Shown here in pieces: positions 55,921 through 64,000 of a stretch of DNA of 64,000 bases; the stretch's first letter is position 1, and each line of letters opens with the position of its first letter. This DNA comes from Exophiala sp. HKRS030 (lineage: Eukaryota > Ascomycota > Eurotiomycetes > Chaetothyriales > Herpotrichiellaceae), in contig JAHWDD010000003.1 in assembly GCA_023897205.1 (NCBI GenBank), positions 4,281,665 through 4,345,664 on the forward strand, written 5' to 3'. The notes below the pieces were generated by a model that saw only the letters and a program-made list of their open reading frames with translations, was not told the origin of the DNA and did not search any database. Both the position numbers and the translations under genes were made by a program.

Positions 55921-58299
55921 TCAACTCTCCTTTGTATCAACTTGGCCAAAAGCCTGTAGGAGTTGCGCCATTTTGTCACTTTCTCGTTGCCATTCGCTCT
56001 GCTTGGTCTTGAAGCTCATCATTGCTTGGGATAGAGCAACGTGATGCCCAAGGGCCTTGTCGTGTTTCGCTTTCAGTCCATTGTACTCCTCCTCTTTCAA
56101 CGCATGGGTTTTCTGAAGGGCTTCGCGCCTTGCTCTCTCTGCCGCGAGAGCATTCTCGAGCGAGGAGTTCTGTCGTCGCGCTGTCTCAAGTTCTGCCTGT
56201 AGCTGACTTCTCCGTTTGTCATTGTCCTCAGTCATCGCAGAAATTTGTGCCTCTCTCGCCGTTTTCTCCTGCTCAAGACGGCTATCGAACGACGTCTTGA
56301 TGTCGTTTATCATTTCCTCACGTCTCACGATCGACTTGGCCATTTTCTCTGACCACAGCGCAATTTCTTGATTGTGCCGTGTTGTGAGGTCTTCAATCAC
56401 TTTTCTGCTCGCGCCCAGTTCTTCTTGATGGTTCTGCGAAGCTTCGTTGAGCACATCGTCCTTTGCAAGTAGCTCATTCTCCAGTTCTGAAACCTGTGTC
56501 CGCGACGCGTCGAGCTCTTTCTTCTGCCATGAATGCTTGGTAATCATAGCTGCGAGATCCAGTTGCAGCCTTGCCAGTGCTGCTTTGTGCTCGGCAATAA
56601 GACTCGAGTGCATCTCTTCCCGTTCAGCCAGCTTGCGTTCACAATTGGTTTTGAGATCAGCTACCATACGCTCATGATTTGTAGCCTCGGTAGCGAGCTG
56701 CCTCTTCAGAATTCCTAATTCGGATTCAGGCCCTTCTTCCTCCATGTCAGTCTCCTTGACGCTGCCCTTGTGTGCCTCTGGCTGAACTTCACGGTCTCCG
56801 GCACCTCCTTCAACCGAAATGGATCGGGCTTGTGCGGGATCTACGTTATTGGCTTGGCTGCTCAAGGCGACAATTTTCTCTGCTTGCTCGGCGACAACAG
56901 CTTTGAGCTTGACGTTCTCGCTGACCTGCTCCCCTATCAATTTCTCATATTCTTCTTTGGTGATTGCTAGCTCAACACGCAGTTTTGAGATCTCCTCTGT
57001 GTGAAGAGATTCGGCTTGTTTGACGAGATTGTCTTTCTCTGATAGAAGACCCTTGGTTTCCTGATAGTGGAGCAATAAACGGTTCAAATCTGGAAGCACG
57101 TTTGATACCTTCTCCAAAAGTTTAGTCCGCTCGTCATCTACTTCTACCGACCCTGGCCTAGGCATGAATTCAGGGTACATATTTGGAAAGGTGGGAGGCC
57201 CAAAACCTGGTGCGTAAACATTGGGGTCGAATACTGGGCCTCCCATCAATGGAGGGGGGTATGGGAACGGTGGTGGATATGGTACTGCCTGAAGTGGCGG
57301 GCTGCCTAGGTAGTGATGAATAATGGGGGATTGCGACGGTTGTAGGTGGGGACTATGCAGATATTGGTGCATGAAAGGCGACTGAGGTGGTGATGCTACG
57401 GGTGTACTGGCTAGAAGGCCCTGTTCGTGGATTGTGTTAGTCCTGGAGACTGATCTGGGCATTGGTGCTACCGGAACCGAGACCCCAGATTCAACGTAGC
57501 TTGTAGCAGGACTTCCAGGTCGAATCGGTTGGATGAATGGTATCGCCGCCTTCGGGGCTGGAGCCAACACCAATTCGTCTATTGATGACTCTGAAGCTCT
57601 TGGGTCTTGATTTGTTGACATCATTTGTGATCTCTGATCTGGGATTGGGGAAGTCGGCAGCGGGATCTCAGATGCTGAGGGCTCACTAGCTACGGATGAA
57701 CGTTTCCTAATAAGCGGAACAAGGGGGACAGACGGCTGCCGGACGGGCAATGACATTTGCCCTGGGTTCTCGTCTGTCTCCTCCGTGACTGTAGGCTGCA
57801 TGGAGGCCAAAGATCTTGAGGATCGAGAGTTTCGACTTAGCGTTGATGAAGACTTTGACGATTCTGAAGCAGCAGTATCCACATTGACATTGCTAGATGT
57901 GCGTCTAGCACTGACATCTTCTTTCGGTGGGATACTAGGCTGCGCTGTAGACGTCGATGGCATAGGGGGAATTGTCTGATCTCCTTGAGGATCTACAGGG
58001 TCGACGACGGAAGCTTGCCGTTGCCTAGTACGTGAGCCCAGATTTTGTCCGATTGAGCTCATCTCCTGATCAAGACTCCTCGTTTCCATTGTCCTGTTGC
58101 GCTGGAGATAGATTGCTGGTGAATTGGGCCGACTATTTCTAGGTACAGATACCTCATCAAGAGCCCTCGACAACGTTTTAGAAAGCCTCAAAGATGCTGA
58201 ACTTGAAGCTCGGCTTCGGGCTGGTTTCTCAAGCGTTTCTCCTTGACTTCCACGCCGACCACGAGGCTTGGCGTTTGTTTGATACATTGTGCTGGACAT
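55921..58299 (-). CDS. Uncharacterised coiled-coil protein (792 residues)
   Basis: Single exon from ATG 58299. Residues 1-250 are Ser/Thr/Arg/Pro-rich and disordered. About residues 300-385 form a Pro/Gly/Tyr/His-rich low-complexity block (PSPHLQPSQSPIIHHYLGSPP and following). From about 390 to 785 the sequence is an almost continuous coiled coil (heptad-like Leu/Glu/Lys, e.g. LLSEKDNLVKQAESLHTEEISKLRVELAITKEEYEKLIGEQ), with no membrane segment. I do not recognise the family; a scaffold or cytoskeletal role would be a guess from shape alone. Divergent from NUXM across 667 bp. Confidence 0.8.
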   Translation of the reverse strand: MSSTMYQTNAKPRGRRGSQGETLEKPARSRASSSASLRLSKTLSRALDEVSVPRNSRPNSPAIYLQRNRTMETRSLDQEMSSIGQNLGSRTRQRQASVVDPVDPQGDQTIPPMPSTSTAQPSIPPKEDVSARRTSSNVNVDTAASESSKSSSTLSRNSRSSRSLASMQPTVTEETDENPGQMSLPVRQPSVPLVPLIRKRSSVASEPSASEIPLPTSPIPDQRSQMMSTNQDPRASESSIDELVLAPAPKAAIPFIQPIRPGSPATSYVESGVSVPVAPMPRSVSRTNTIHEQGLLASTPVASPPQSPFMHQYLHSPHLQPSQSPIIHHYLGSPPLQAVPYPPPFPYPPPLMGGPVFDPNVYAPGFGPPTFPNMYPEFMPRPGSVEVDDERTKLLEKVSNVLPDLNRLLLHYQETKGLLSEKDNLVKQAESLHTEEISKLRVELAITKEEYEKLIGEQVSENVKLKAVVAEQAEKIVALSSQANNVDPAQARSISVEGGAGDREVQPEAHKGSVKETDMEEEGPESELGILKRQLATEATNHERMVADLKTNCERKLAEREEMHSSLIAEHKAALARLQLDLAAMITKHSWQKKELDASRTQVSELENELLAKDDVLNEASQNHQEELGASRKVIEDLTTRHNQEIALWSEKMAKSIVRREEMINDIKTSFDSRLEQEKTAREAQISAMTEDNDKRRSQLQAELETARRQNSSLENALAAERARREALQKTHALKEEEYNGLKAKHDKALGHHVALSQAMMSFKTKQSEWQRESDKMAQLLQAFGQVDTKES

Positions 58300-58966
58300 T
58301 TTTTTCCCCACGATGAGAACACTTTTTGACCGATCCGGTGTGTTAGACACTCGTTAAGTAGGAAAGTAGATTCTCGTTTAAAAAGATAGTTGGATTGAGG
58401 TGAAATAGTACACTGTGCATAAGTAGGCTCATATTTGCATGATGAAGAATCGTAAGTAGATATCAGATTGTAAGAGAAACATGCCAAACCACGCTGCACG
58501 AAAATACAAATGCTGAAAAGCAGAAGAAAGAAAGAATCAGTCAAGGCTGGACCTTGCCTTATTAGAATAAAATGAACCGACTAAACAAAACAAGGACTGA
58601 AATATCGATTGCAGGCAGTCTGGGGTCTGGGTTGCTGCCCAACGGGGGCGAGCTTGATGATCTGCGCCTGGTTAGCAACATAGTGTACTGTGCAGGAACC
58701 GTCGTTCCCAACGCTTAGCGAGACGAGTGGCCTGCAAAAGGATCATGTCAGTCAACATGCGTGGCCTCTGGCTATTGGCTTATATGGCACAAGATATTAT
58801 TCCAGACAGTTTATTTGAAGCCCACCTGAGGATGATGCCCAAAGGGGATTAGTGCTGCCTGAATTTGCTTGGCGTGATATAGCTTGGAACCTCATCTAGC
58901 ACCAAACTGGTCATGGATGTGATCGCAGGCACTTCATCGCACCTCTGATCGCCGTCTACTTGAATC
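58300..58966. other. Divergent promoter region coiled-coil / NUXM
   Basis: 667 bp between divergent starts; purine-rich near 58510-58535. No specific element recognised. Confidence 0.4.
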
Positions 58967-59640
58967 ATGTCTTCCGCCGCAAGAGGGTCCAGAGCAATCG
59001 CTCGTCCCTTGAGGAAGTGTGTTCAACGGACACCACGCAGATTCGCCTCAGATCATGCCGGCCATGGCCACGAGGGTCACCATGGAGAAAGTGCTTTCCA
59101 TGTTCAACAGGGTCCTGCCAATGAGTCCTTTGGGGTGAGGAAGAAGAGACGTCTCGATACTGTGGCAGCGTCGTGCTAACCAAGGGTGTAGAGAGGTTTC
59201 TATATCTCACTCGCATCAATCCCACTCTTCTACGCTATTTATTCAGTAGCATCCTCACCAAACGACAACTTCATTTCACGCCTGATCAAGAACTACGAAA
59301 TCGGCCAAGATGTTGAGACCAAGAAGAATGTCATACACACGACCTTGATGGAACAAGCTGCAGCTGACAGACAGCTATTTGCCTCAACTGCCCGTGACAG
59401 CAGTGGCCCACCGTTACGCTTCCCCGAGTATGAGAACTACTTTCCTGCACAACTATGCAACCTCTTTTCTAACTATCTTGTAGGGGTTTGAACGCGAAAT
59501 CCCCTTGGAACGTTTCCGCAGGACGTGATGCGGTCGATCTATCCGGCCTAGCCAAATACTATAAAGAACAGGAGCAACTGCAAGAAGAAGAGAGGTTGGC
59601 GAGGCGGAAGGATGGCAAAGTTGTCTCCATTTATGACTAA
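58967..59640 (+). CDS. nuxm: NUXM, accessory subunit of mitochondrial complex I
   Basis: Three exons, 58967-59134, 59192-59427 and 59484-59640, with introns of 57 and 56 nt, both carrying CTAAC; 186 residues. It is a fungal accessory subunit of NADH:ubiquinone oxidoreductase in the inner membrane. The N-terminus is a basic presequence (RGSRAIARPLRKCVQRTPRRFAS) with a His/Gly-rich patch. Splicing restores NESFGRGFYISLASIPLFYAIYSV, a transmembrane helix after the conserved GRGFY. Next come HTTLMEQAAADRQLF and, restored by the second splice, PEGLNAKSPWNVSAG, which match the family's HTAAMEQAA and PYNVSAG segments. The C-terminus is charged. Converges with the NAD(P)HX dehydratase gene, 203 bp between stops. 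Confidence 0.92.
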
Positions 59641-59843
59641 AGGGATCCATTTGAAAACCTGCAAAACTGTACATAGGCACAAGATGAAACACTGAAATCA
59701 ATTCAGTTGAGCTCGAACCTCAGCTGCCCATTTTCTCAAGATTCGACGTTGTTGTCCTTTCGGAGAGCCAACTGGTTACATCATTATCATACCAGGAGCA
59801 TCCTTCAACCGATAAGCGTTGTTCATGGACTTATTCTGGGCCT

Positions 59844-60881
59844 CTACAAGTTTTGTTTTGGCCCTTGCCCGGGCTCACCAATCAGAGTCAGAAAGGCGTT
59901 GTGTACCTCATCGGTCAGATCGCTGGCCTGCAAGCTTCGTTGCCTCTTCTCAAAAGCGCGTCGAGAACATTCTCTCGTAATGGCACTTCCGCCGAACGCG
60001 GCAACCAGTAGAGTTTCGTCCCGGCTCATCTTCTCACCCTCGACATCCCAGAGCCCCTCGTGATAGATCTCGCGCCACGCAAGGAACGTGCCCAATGACC
60101 CGGTCAACGTGTCACCTTGACCGCCAGCTCGTTTCAATCCACCTTGGAAATCCGAAATGGTGGTCTGGGTGCCTTGTGAAATATAATCTACAGCGCCCTT
60201 TTGGATGATGCAGACTCCACCAAGAATCTTAGATAGTTCTTGACATGCTTTCTCCGGATCAGAGCTCTGATGATCCAGACCGACAGACTTGGCCAGTCTA
60301 CCAAATTCGACCACATTGGGGGTCAAAATGCACTCCTTGTGACCCTTGATGAGATCGGGGTCGGTTTGGACGAGCCAAAGGGCGTCGGCGTCCAGGACCA
60401 TCGGAACAGGCGGGTCTTGTTTTCTGGCCGCAACAATGACTGCTTTAACCTGCTTCTGCGTCACTGGATCTCTTCCCAAGCCAGGACCTATGACAAGAAC
60501 ATGTAACCGAGGGAGCATGTCCAATATTGGTTTTGCGAGTTCTTCGCCCGATGGGTCCTTGTCTTTCTGCGCCTGAGAGATCGACGCGGTGGACCTTAGT
60601 ATCGGTGAGACCATCAAATTTGGTGAATATGATTTGATTGTCGGAGCAGCTGAGGGTTCACAGAATACATAAGATAAATCACAGCCAAGGCGAGCAGATG
60701 CCATGGCAGAGAAATATGGCGCTCCCGTGTAATCAGCACTGCCGCCAATGACGGCGACTCGTCCAAGTTGGCCCTTGTGAAACTTTTCCAGCATGGGCGG
60801 GACAATCTTGCGCACCTTTCCTAGCATGGCGCGTGAAGCGGCAGACATATTGACTTGACTTGGATCTGATTCGGAACTCAT
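59844..60881 (-). CDS. NNR2: ATP-dependent (S)-NAD(P)H-hydrate dehydratase
   Basis: Single exon, 345 residues from ATG 60881; other in-frame ATGs at codons 12 and 19 are possible starts. The enzyme repairs damaged, hydrated NADH/NADPH using ATP (human NAXD/CARKD, yeast YKL151C). YjeF_C/ribokinase-like motifs are visible: [24 protein letters not shown] at the start, [31 protein letters not shown] and the catalytic [17 protein letters not shown] with its aspartate. A basic upstream frame (to about 61026) could supply an alternative targeting exon but has no clear support. The neighbouring gene is also tied to NADH chemistry, probably by chance. Confidence 0.94.
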   Translation of the reverse strand: MSSESDPSQVNMSAASRAMLGKVRKIVPPMLEKFHKGQLGRVAVIGGSADYTGAPYFSAMASARLGCDLSYVFCEPSAAPTIKSYSPNLMVSPILRSTASISQAQKDKDPSGEELAKPILDMLPRLHVLVIGPGLGRDPVTQKQVKAVIVAARKQDPPVPMVLDADALWLVQTDPDLIKGHKECILTPNVVEFGRLAKSVGLDHQSSDPEKACQELSKILGGVCIIQKGAVDYISQGTQTTISDFQGGLKRAGGQGDTLTGSLGTFLAWREIYHEGLWDVEGEKMSRDETLLVAAFGGSAITRECSRRAFEKRQRSLQASDLTDEVHNAFLTLIGEPGQGPKQNL

Positions 60882-61501
60882 CTGACTGAAGTGGTGGTTT
60901 AAGAACTTGATTATGGTAAAATGGGTGAGTGTAGCAGGAGGAAGGGGAGATTGCAAAAGCACTATCTGATAATTGCACCAGAAGACCTTGCGTAGCTGCT
61001 TGAGAAGTTTTGGTGCGAGCAGTCAAGGATTCAACATACAGTGATGTCAGAGGGGTATATGATTCGCGTCACGGTGCAGATATGTGGGCATTCCCCAAGA
61101 TTGAGTTGCCGATCTTGAAGTTCCTCAGCGTTGACGTCGCGTGTAGAAAATACTGTCTTGATGGAATTGGAGCTGGCTGCCGACATAAGTTCGGCACTGC
61201 ACCGACCGGGTTATACAATCGTTTGATATTAGTCGGATAATGATGAGGTTGGTGGGGATAAATCGTAGACGTATGAAGCCCGGATGAATTTCCAACCAAT
61301 CAGAGCAAGACTAACATAGCCTTACGGCGCGCCACGTGGAGTGATATCCAGCAGGGTTTTGCAAAATTATTGAGATATTTTGAAACTATCTATTATTGAT
61401 CGATCGATGTAGTTGCTTTAAAGAGACTGCAGGTATATATTGCAAAACTTCACCATGGCATCTCCAATGCCATATGGCTTGTTGTCGCCACTTATTCACT
61501 T
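60882..61501. other. Intergenic spacer, NAD(P)HX dehydratase promoter
   Basis: 620 bp. Contains a CACGTG at 61333-61338; otherwise nothing recognised. Confidence 0.4.
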
Positions 61502-62509
61502 TCATGCCAGAGACACATATTGTCCGACTGCTGCCTCAACTTGCTGTTCAAAGTTCTTATGCTTGAAGCCAAAGACCGCCTCAGTATGACTTGCATTAAA
61601 AGGTGTAGGGAGACTCGGATGTGATCCAGTTGTATGAAGGACGCCCTGTTCGATTGCCCCAGGAAACTTTTCCTTGATGACAGCGATTGCGGCATCCCAC
61701 TTAATTCCCTCAGGACCATTGTAGTTGAGGCCATAGTTCTGATGCCCTTCTTGCGTCGAACTCAAAGCAGCGATGTGTACGAAAGCCACATCATCCACAT
61801 GTACGGTCATTCCCGGAGTGATAGATACATCTTTGCCCGTCACAAGGGGCTCTAAAAGCAAGCCATTGGAACCGCCAAGTGCAGCTGCCCTGGTGGTCAC
61901 CAGGAGATTCTCTCCAAGGACGAAGGAGGGCATGACATTGATGATCTGGAACTTTGGCCTCTCTTTGGTGATGAAATCGTTGGTGCGATGAAATGCCAGT
62001 TTCTTGCTGGCGAAATAAGCGACGACGGGGTTCTGGAACGGGCCCTGGGGATCCGGACTAAGTGTCTCGGCGCTGAACTCGTCGACTGGTACACCGGTAA
62101 GTAGAGCGTCGGGAGCGACAGCTGCAGCCGAGGACGTGATGACAACCCGCCTGATGGTAGGCGATTTGAGCGCAGAGTAGAGAATACTCAATGTGCCCTG
62201 CACTGCTGGTTTGACCAAGCTATCCTCGTCGTCGGTTGGTTTTCTCGGTAGCGGGGATGCTAGATGAACGATGTAGTCGACACCCTTGACAGCTTCGTCG
62301 AAAGCGCCATCTTTGGTGAGGTCTGGGACGACCACGAATGACAATTGGGACAGGTAAGGCTGGATCAATTTCGAGTCCGTCAGCGACGCCTGCTTTTCTT
62401 CCGATCGCACCACGGCCCTGACATGGTAGCCTTTGGATAGAGCCTCGATGAGGGTACGAAATCCGATAAACCCTGAGGCTCCGGTGAATAGGACTAAGTC
62501 GCCAGCCAT
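61502..62509 (-). CDS. NADPH-dependent extended-SDR reductase (GRE2 / dihydroflavonol-4-reductase-like)
   Basis: Single exon, 335 residues from ATG 62509. The N-terminal Rossmann motif TGASGFIG (residues 9-16) and the following RAVVRSEEK pattern fit extended short-chain dehydrogenases with NADP preference. The middle has VDYIVHLASPLP, and the active site is YFASK (Tyr-x-x-x-Lys) after TSSAAAV (catalytic Ser). The C-terminus carries VHVDDVAFVHIAAL. Family members reduce methylglyoxal, isovaleraldehyde and other carbonyls (yeast Gre2) or act in secondary metabolism. The specific substrate cannot be read from sequence, and no biosynthetic cluster surrounds it. Confidence 0.92.
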   Translation of the reverse strand: MAGDLVLFTGASGFIGFRTLIEALSKGYHVRAVVRSEEKQASLTDSKLIQPYLSQLSFVVVPDLTKDGAFDEAVKGVDYIVHLASPLPRKPTDDEDSLVKPAVQGTLSILYSALKSPTIRRVVITSSAAAVAPDALLTGVPVDEFSAETLSPDPQGPFQNPVVAYFASKKLAFHRTNDFITKERPKFQIINVMPSFVLGENLLVTTRAAALGGSNGLLLEPLVTGKDVSITPGMTVHVDDVAFVHIAALSSTQEGHQNYGLNYNGPEGIKWDAAIAVIKEKFPGAIEQGVLHTTGSHPSLPTPFNASHTEAVFGFKHKNFEQQVEAAVGQYVSLA

Positions 62510-63589
62510 CTTCGTAGTATTGCTGTAGTGCTTTGAGGTTGCTGTTACTGAAATGTGCTTCTTTATTGTGAGTTCAGCTTGATGTGCATGTCGAGTCTTG
62601 GATATGCCGGGAGCAGATAGCAGCATTTATACAATTGTCTTTCGACCCTTAGACCGTCTCGGTTTAATGGCTTCGACATCATCGGTGCCTGCGGAGGGAC
62701 CCTTCTAATGCTTGAAAATCAGTAGGATTTCGTGTGCAATGATCCTTCGGCGTTCAGCCGAACATCACGTTAATTCACCAGAACCAAGCATGATGGCATA
62801 AACAACGATCAACACAAATACAGGTAGATACGGTTACCGATGAAACTATTGGTTGAAGTGTTTCGCACCTTCATTATGCACTGGGTATAAGTTTGACCAA
62901 CCCCAGCAAACAGTGGAAGAATTCCAATAAACCGGCCGAATTGTGATCGTGTGTTTAGTGATCACTCTCGGCCCTTGAAAGGGGATTACCAATGACCAAT
63001 ACGACTCCCATTCTAGGCACAAATACTCCCGTTTAGGCCACAAGCACTCCCTTCTTGGCCCTACAAAGCGGGTACTGGGATATCTGTGGAAGTCGGTAAG
63101 CATGCAGGAGGTACTCAGGTCCTGAGGAGTAATGTCTTGAGCAAGTCATCAGCCCAAGAGACTTTCCGTACTGTCCTGACAAACCGTATACCTAAACTAA
63201 AGGGTTTTCTGGTCACTTACCTTGGTCTGATGCAACCAATCATGCTTGACAGATCAAACCTGCCCCTTTACCTCACCCACTTAGAAGAGTGCCAAGAGCA
63301 TATTTCCATCATGCTAAAAAAATAGTGGTTTGTAATTTCCACGGCCCAACGATGTCATGCCTCAATGTCGTCACCGCCACGGGACCTAGTGGGTGCCCTA
63401 GTAACTAAGCCTGAGTTAGTAAGTAATACCAGTACCTCATTACCTAAGGTTGTTTGTACGTTGGTGGCTTACCGTGCACTTCGTGTTTGTTGGCTTTCCG
63501 CACGTAAGGAACTGCCTCCCCCAACCTCACAATTGCGCGCTCAGGGTCACCAGAATCCTTCTCATCGCTACCGCACAGTCCGATGAAAC
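62510..63589. other. Divergent spacer with a degenerate 21-bp repeat
   Basis: About 1.1 kb. Positions 63003-63067 contain three imperfect copies of a 20-23-bp unit built on xACTCCC...AGGC/GGCC...ACAA. No accepted gene. Confidence 0.45.
63003..63067 (+). repeat. Degenerate tandem repeat, unit about 21 bp, 3 copies
   Basis: Each unit starts with (G/T/C)ACTCCC and ends in ACAA/ACAAG; unit lengths vary between 20 and 23 bp. Confidence 0.55.
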
Positions 63590-64000
63590 ATGCCTCTACC
63601 GGTACAACCGAAGAACCTGGACCAACATGCGATTGAGCGGCTACGCAACTTTCATGCGACACACTTCGGGAATCGCCCTGTCCCAGAACTAAATGCAGCC
63701 CAGGATGCCACAATCCCTGCGGCCCAAGAGTCATTTACAGGGGAAGATCATAGTCCACAACTAGGCTACTACGAAGATGGCACACAGAGGACATTGACAG
63801 ATCTTCAGATCAAAATGTTTAGACACTCCGAGGTCCAGCGCATAGTTCAGGAGCGGCGGTTAGCAAAAGAAAAAGCCGAGAAGCAGAAACAGCGCTACAA
63901 GGAAGGTCACAAGGCCACGACTGGAAGAAGAATGGCTCTGCACGCAGATGACCCTGCTCGTGCAGGCACCGTGGACACTCTACTGTATGATGAACAGCCT
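63590..64000 (+). CDS. DUF3807-family protein, 5' part only (runs off window)
   Basis: Open frame of 137 codons from ATG 63590 to the window edge without a stop; an in-frame TGA six bases upstream supports this start. The family core is present: QLGYYEDGTQRTLTDLQIKMFRHSEVQRIVQERRLAKEKAEK, matching the DUF3807 pattern LGYYPDGVKRTLTDEQIAMFRHSEI. Before it is HAIERLRNFHATHFG, corresponding to the family's N-terminal helix. After it the sequence is basic (KQKQRYKEGHKATTGRR). The function of this fungal family is unknown. Confidence 0.78.
   Translation, partial: MPLPVQPKNLDQHAIERLRNFHATHFGNRPVPELNAAQDATIPAAQESFTGEDHSPQLGYYEDGTQRTLTDLQIKMFRHSEVQRIVQERRLAKEKAEKQKQRYKEGHKATTGRRMALHADDPARAGTVDTLLYDEQP

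Noticed and set aside
1..64000. CRISPR arrays, insertion sequences, rRNA, retroelements or RIP-degraded repeats
   Set aside because: No regularly spaced direct repeats with unique spacers, no transposase, reverse-transcriptase or integrase motifs, and no strongly AT-biased block were seen.

Overview
The window is a piece of nuclear chromosome from a filamentous ascomycete (Pezizomycotina). The evidence is short introns (mostly 48-82 nt, GT..AG, often with a CTAAC or CTGAC branch site), gene density of about one per 2.5-3 kb on both strands, and fungal-specific families: a PTH11-type rhodopsin-domain receptor, the NUXM complex I subunit, CTK3, RMD1/DUF155 and DUF3807. The style resembles Eurotiomycetes (perhaps Chaetothyriales), but the class is a low-confidence guess. 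I see no transposon, prophage, CRISPR array, secondary-metabolite cluster or rRNA.

Layout. 0.6-18 kb: a rhodopsin-domain membrane protein (-), HAT1 (+), CTK3 (-), pyrroline-5-carboxylate reductase (+), mitochondrial L7/L12 MNP1 (-), TLS1/HCA59 (+), RMD1 (-), pyruvate dehydrogenase E1 alpha PDA1 (-) and the CDK PHO85 (-). 18.6-23.3 kb: one very large low-complexity protein with a C-terminal SAM-methyltransferase domain (-). 23.3-29.5 kb: gene-poor DNA with minisatellites and one GFA-type small enzyme (+). 29.5-44.3 kb: a THO1-like SAP protein (+), a fungal ARM-like membrane protein (-), a G-patch protein (-), an intron-containing tRNA-Ile(UAU) (+), NOP14 (-), SEC66 (+), a mitochondrial PPR-like protein (-) and ORC3 (+). 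45-58.3 kb: two very large C2H2 zinc-finger proteins and a coiled-coil protein, all (-). 59-64 kb: NUXM (+), NAD(P)HX dehydratase (-), an extended-SDR reductase (-) and the start of a DUF3807 gene (+) that runs off the window.

Almost everything recognisable is housekeeping: chromatin and transcription (HAT1, CTK3, TLS1, THO1), replication and ribosome biogenesis (ORC3, NOP14), mitochondrial metabolism and translation (PDA1, MNP1, NUXM, PPR), ER translocation (SEC66), and proline, NAD(P)HX and carbonyl metabolism. No operon-like functional cluster is evident. Divergent pairs separated by about 300-670 bp (CTK3/PRO3, MNP1/TLS1, NOP14/SEC66, PPR/ORC3, coiled-coil/NUXM) probably share promoter regions.

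The strongest unusual signal is a set of apparent one-base deletions. At least five genes, including essential NOP14, read perfectly across two frames if one base is added, usually in a short G or C run. This looks like consensus error in the assembly rather than gene decay. Other signals are a 9-mer (TACTCCGTA / TACGGAGTA) recurring only between genes and several period-7 minisatellites with unrelated motifs. Coordinates and motifs were read by eye, without alignment or database search.
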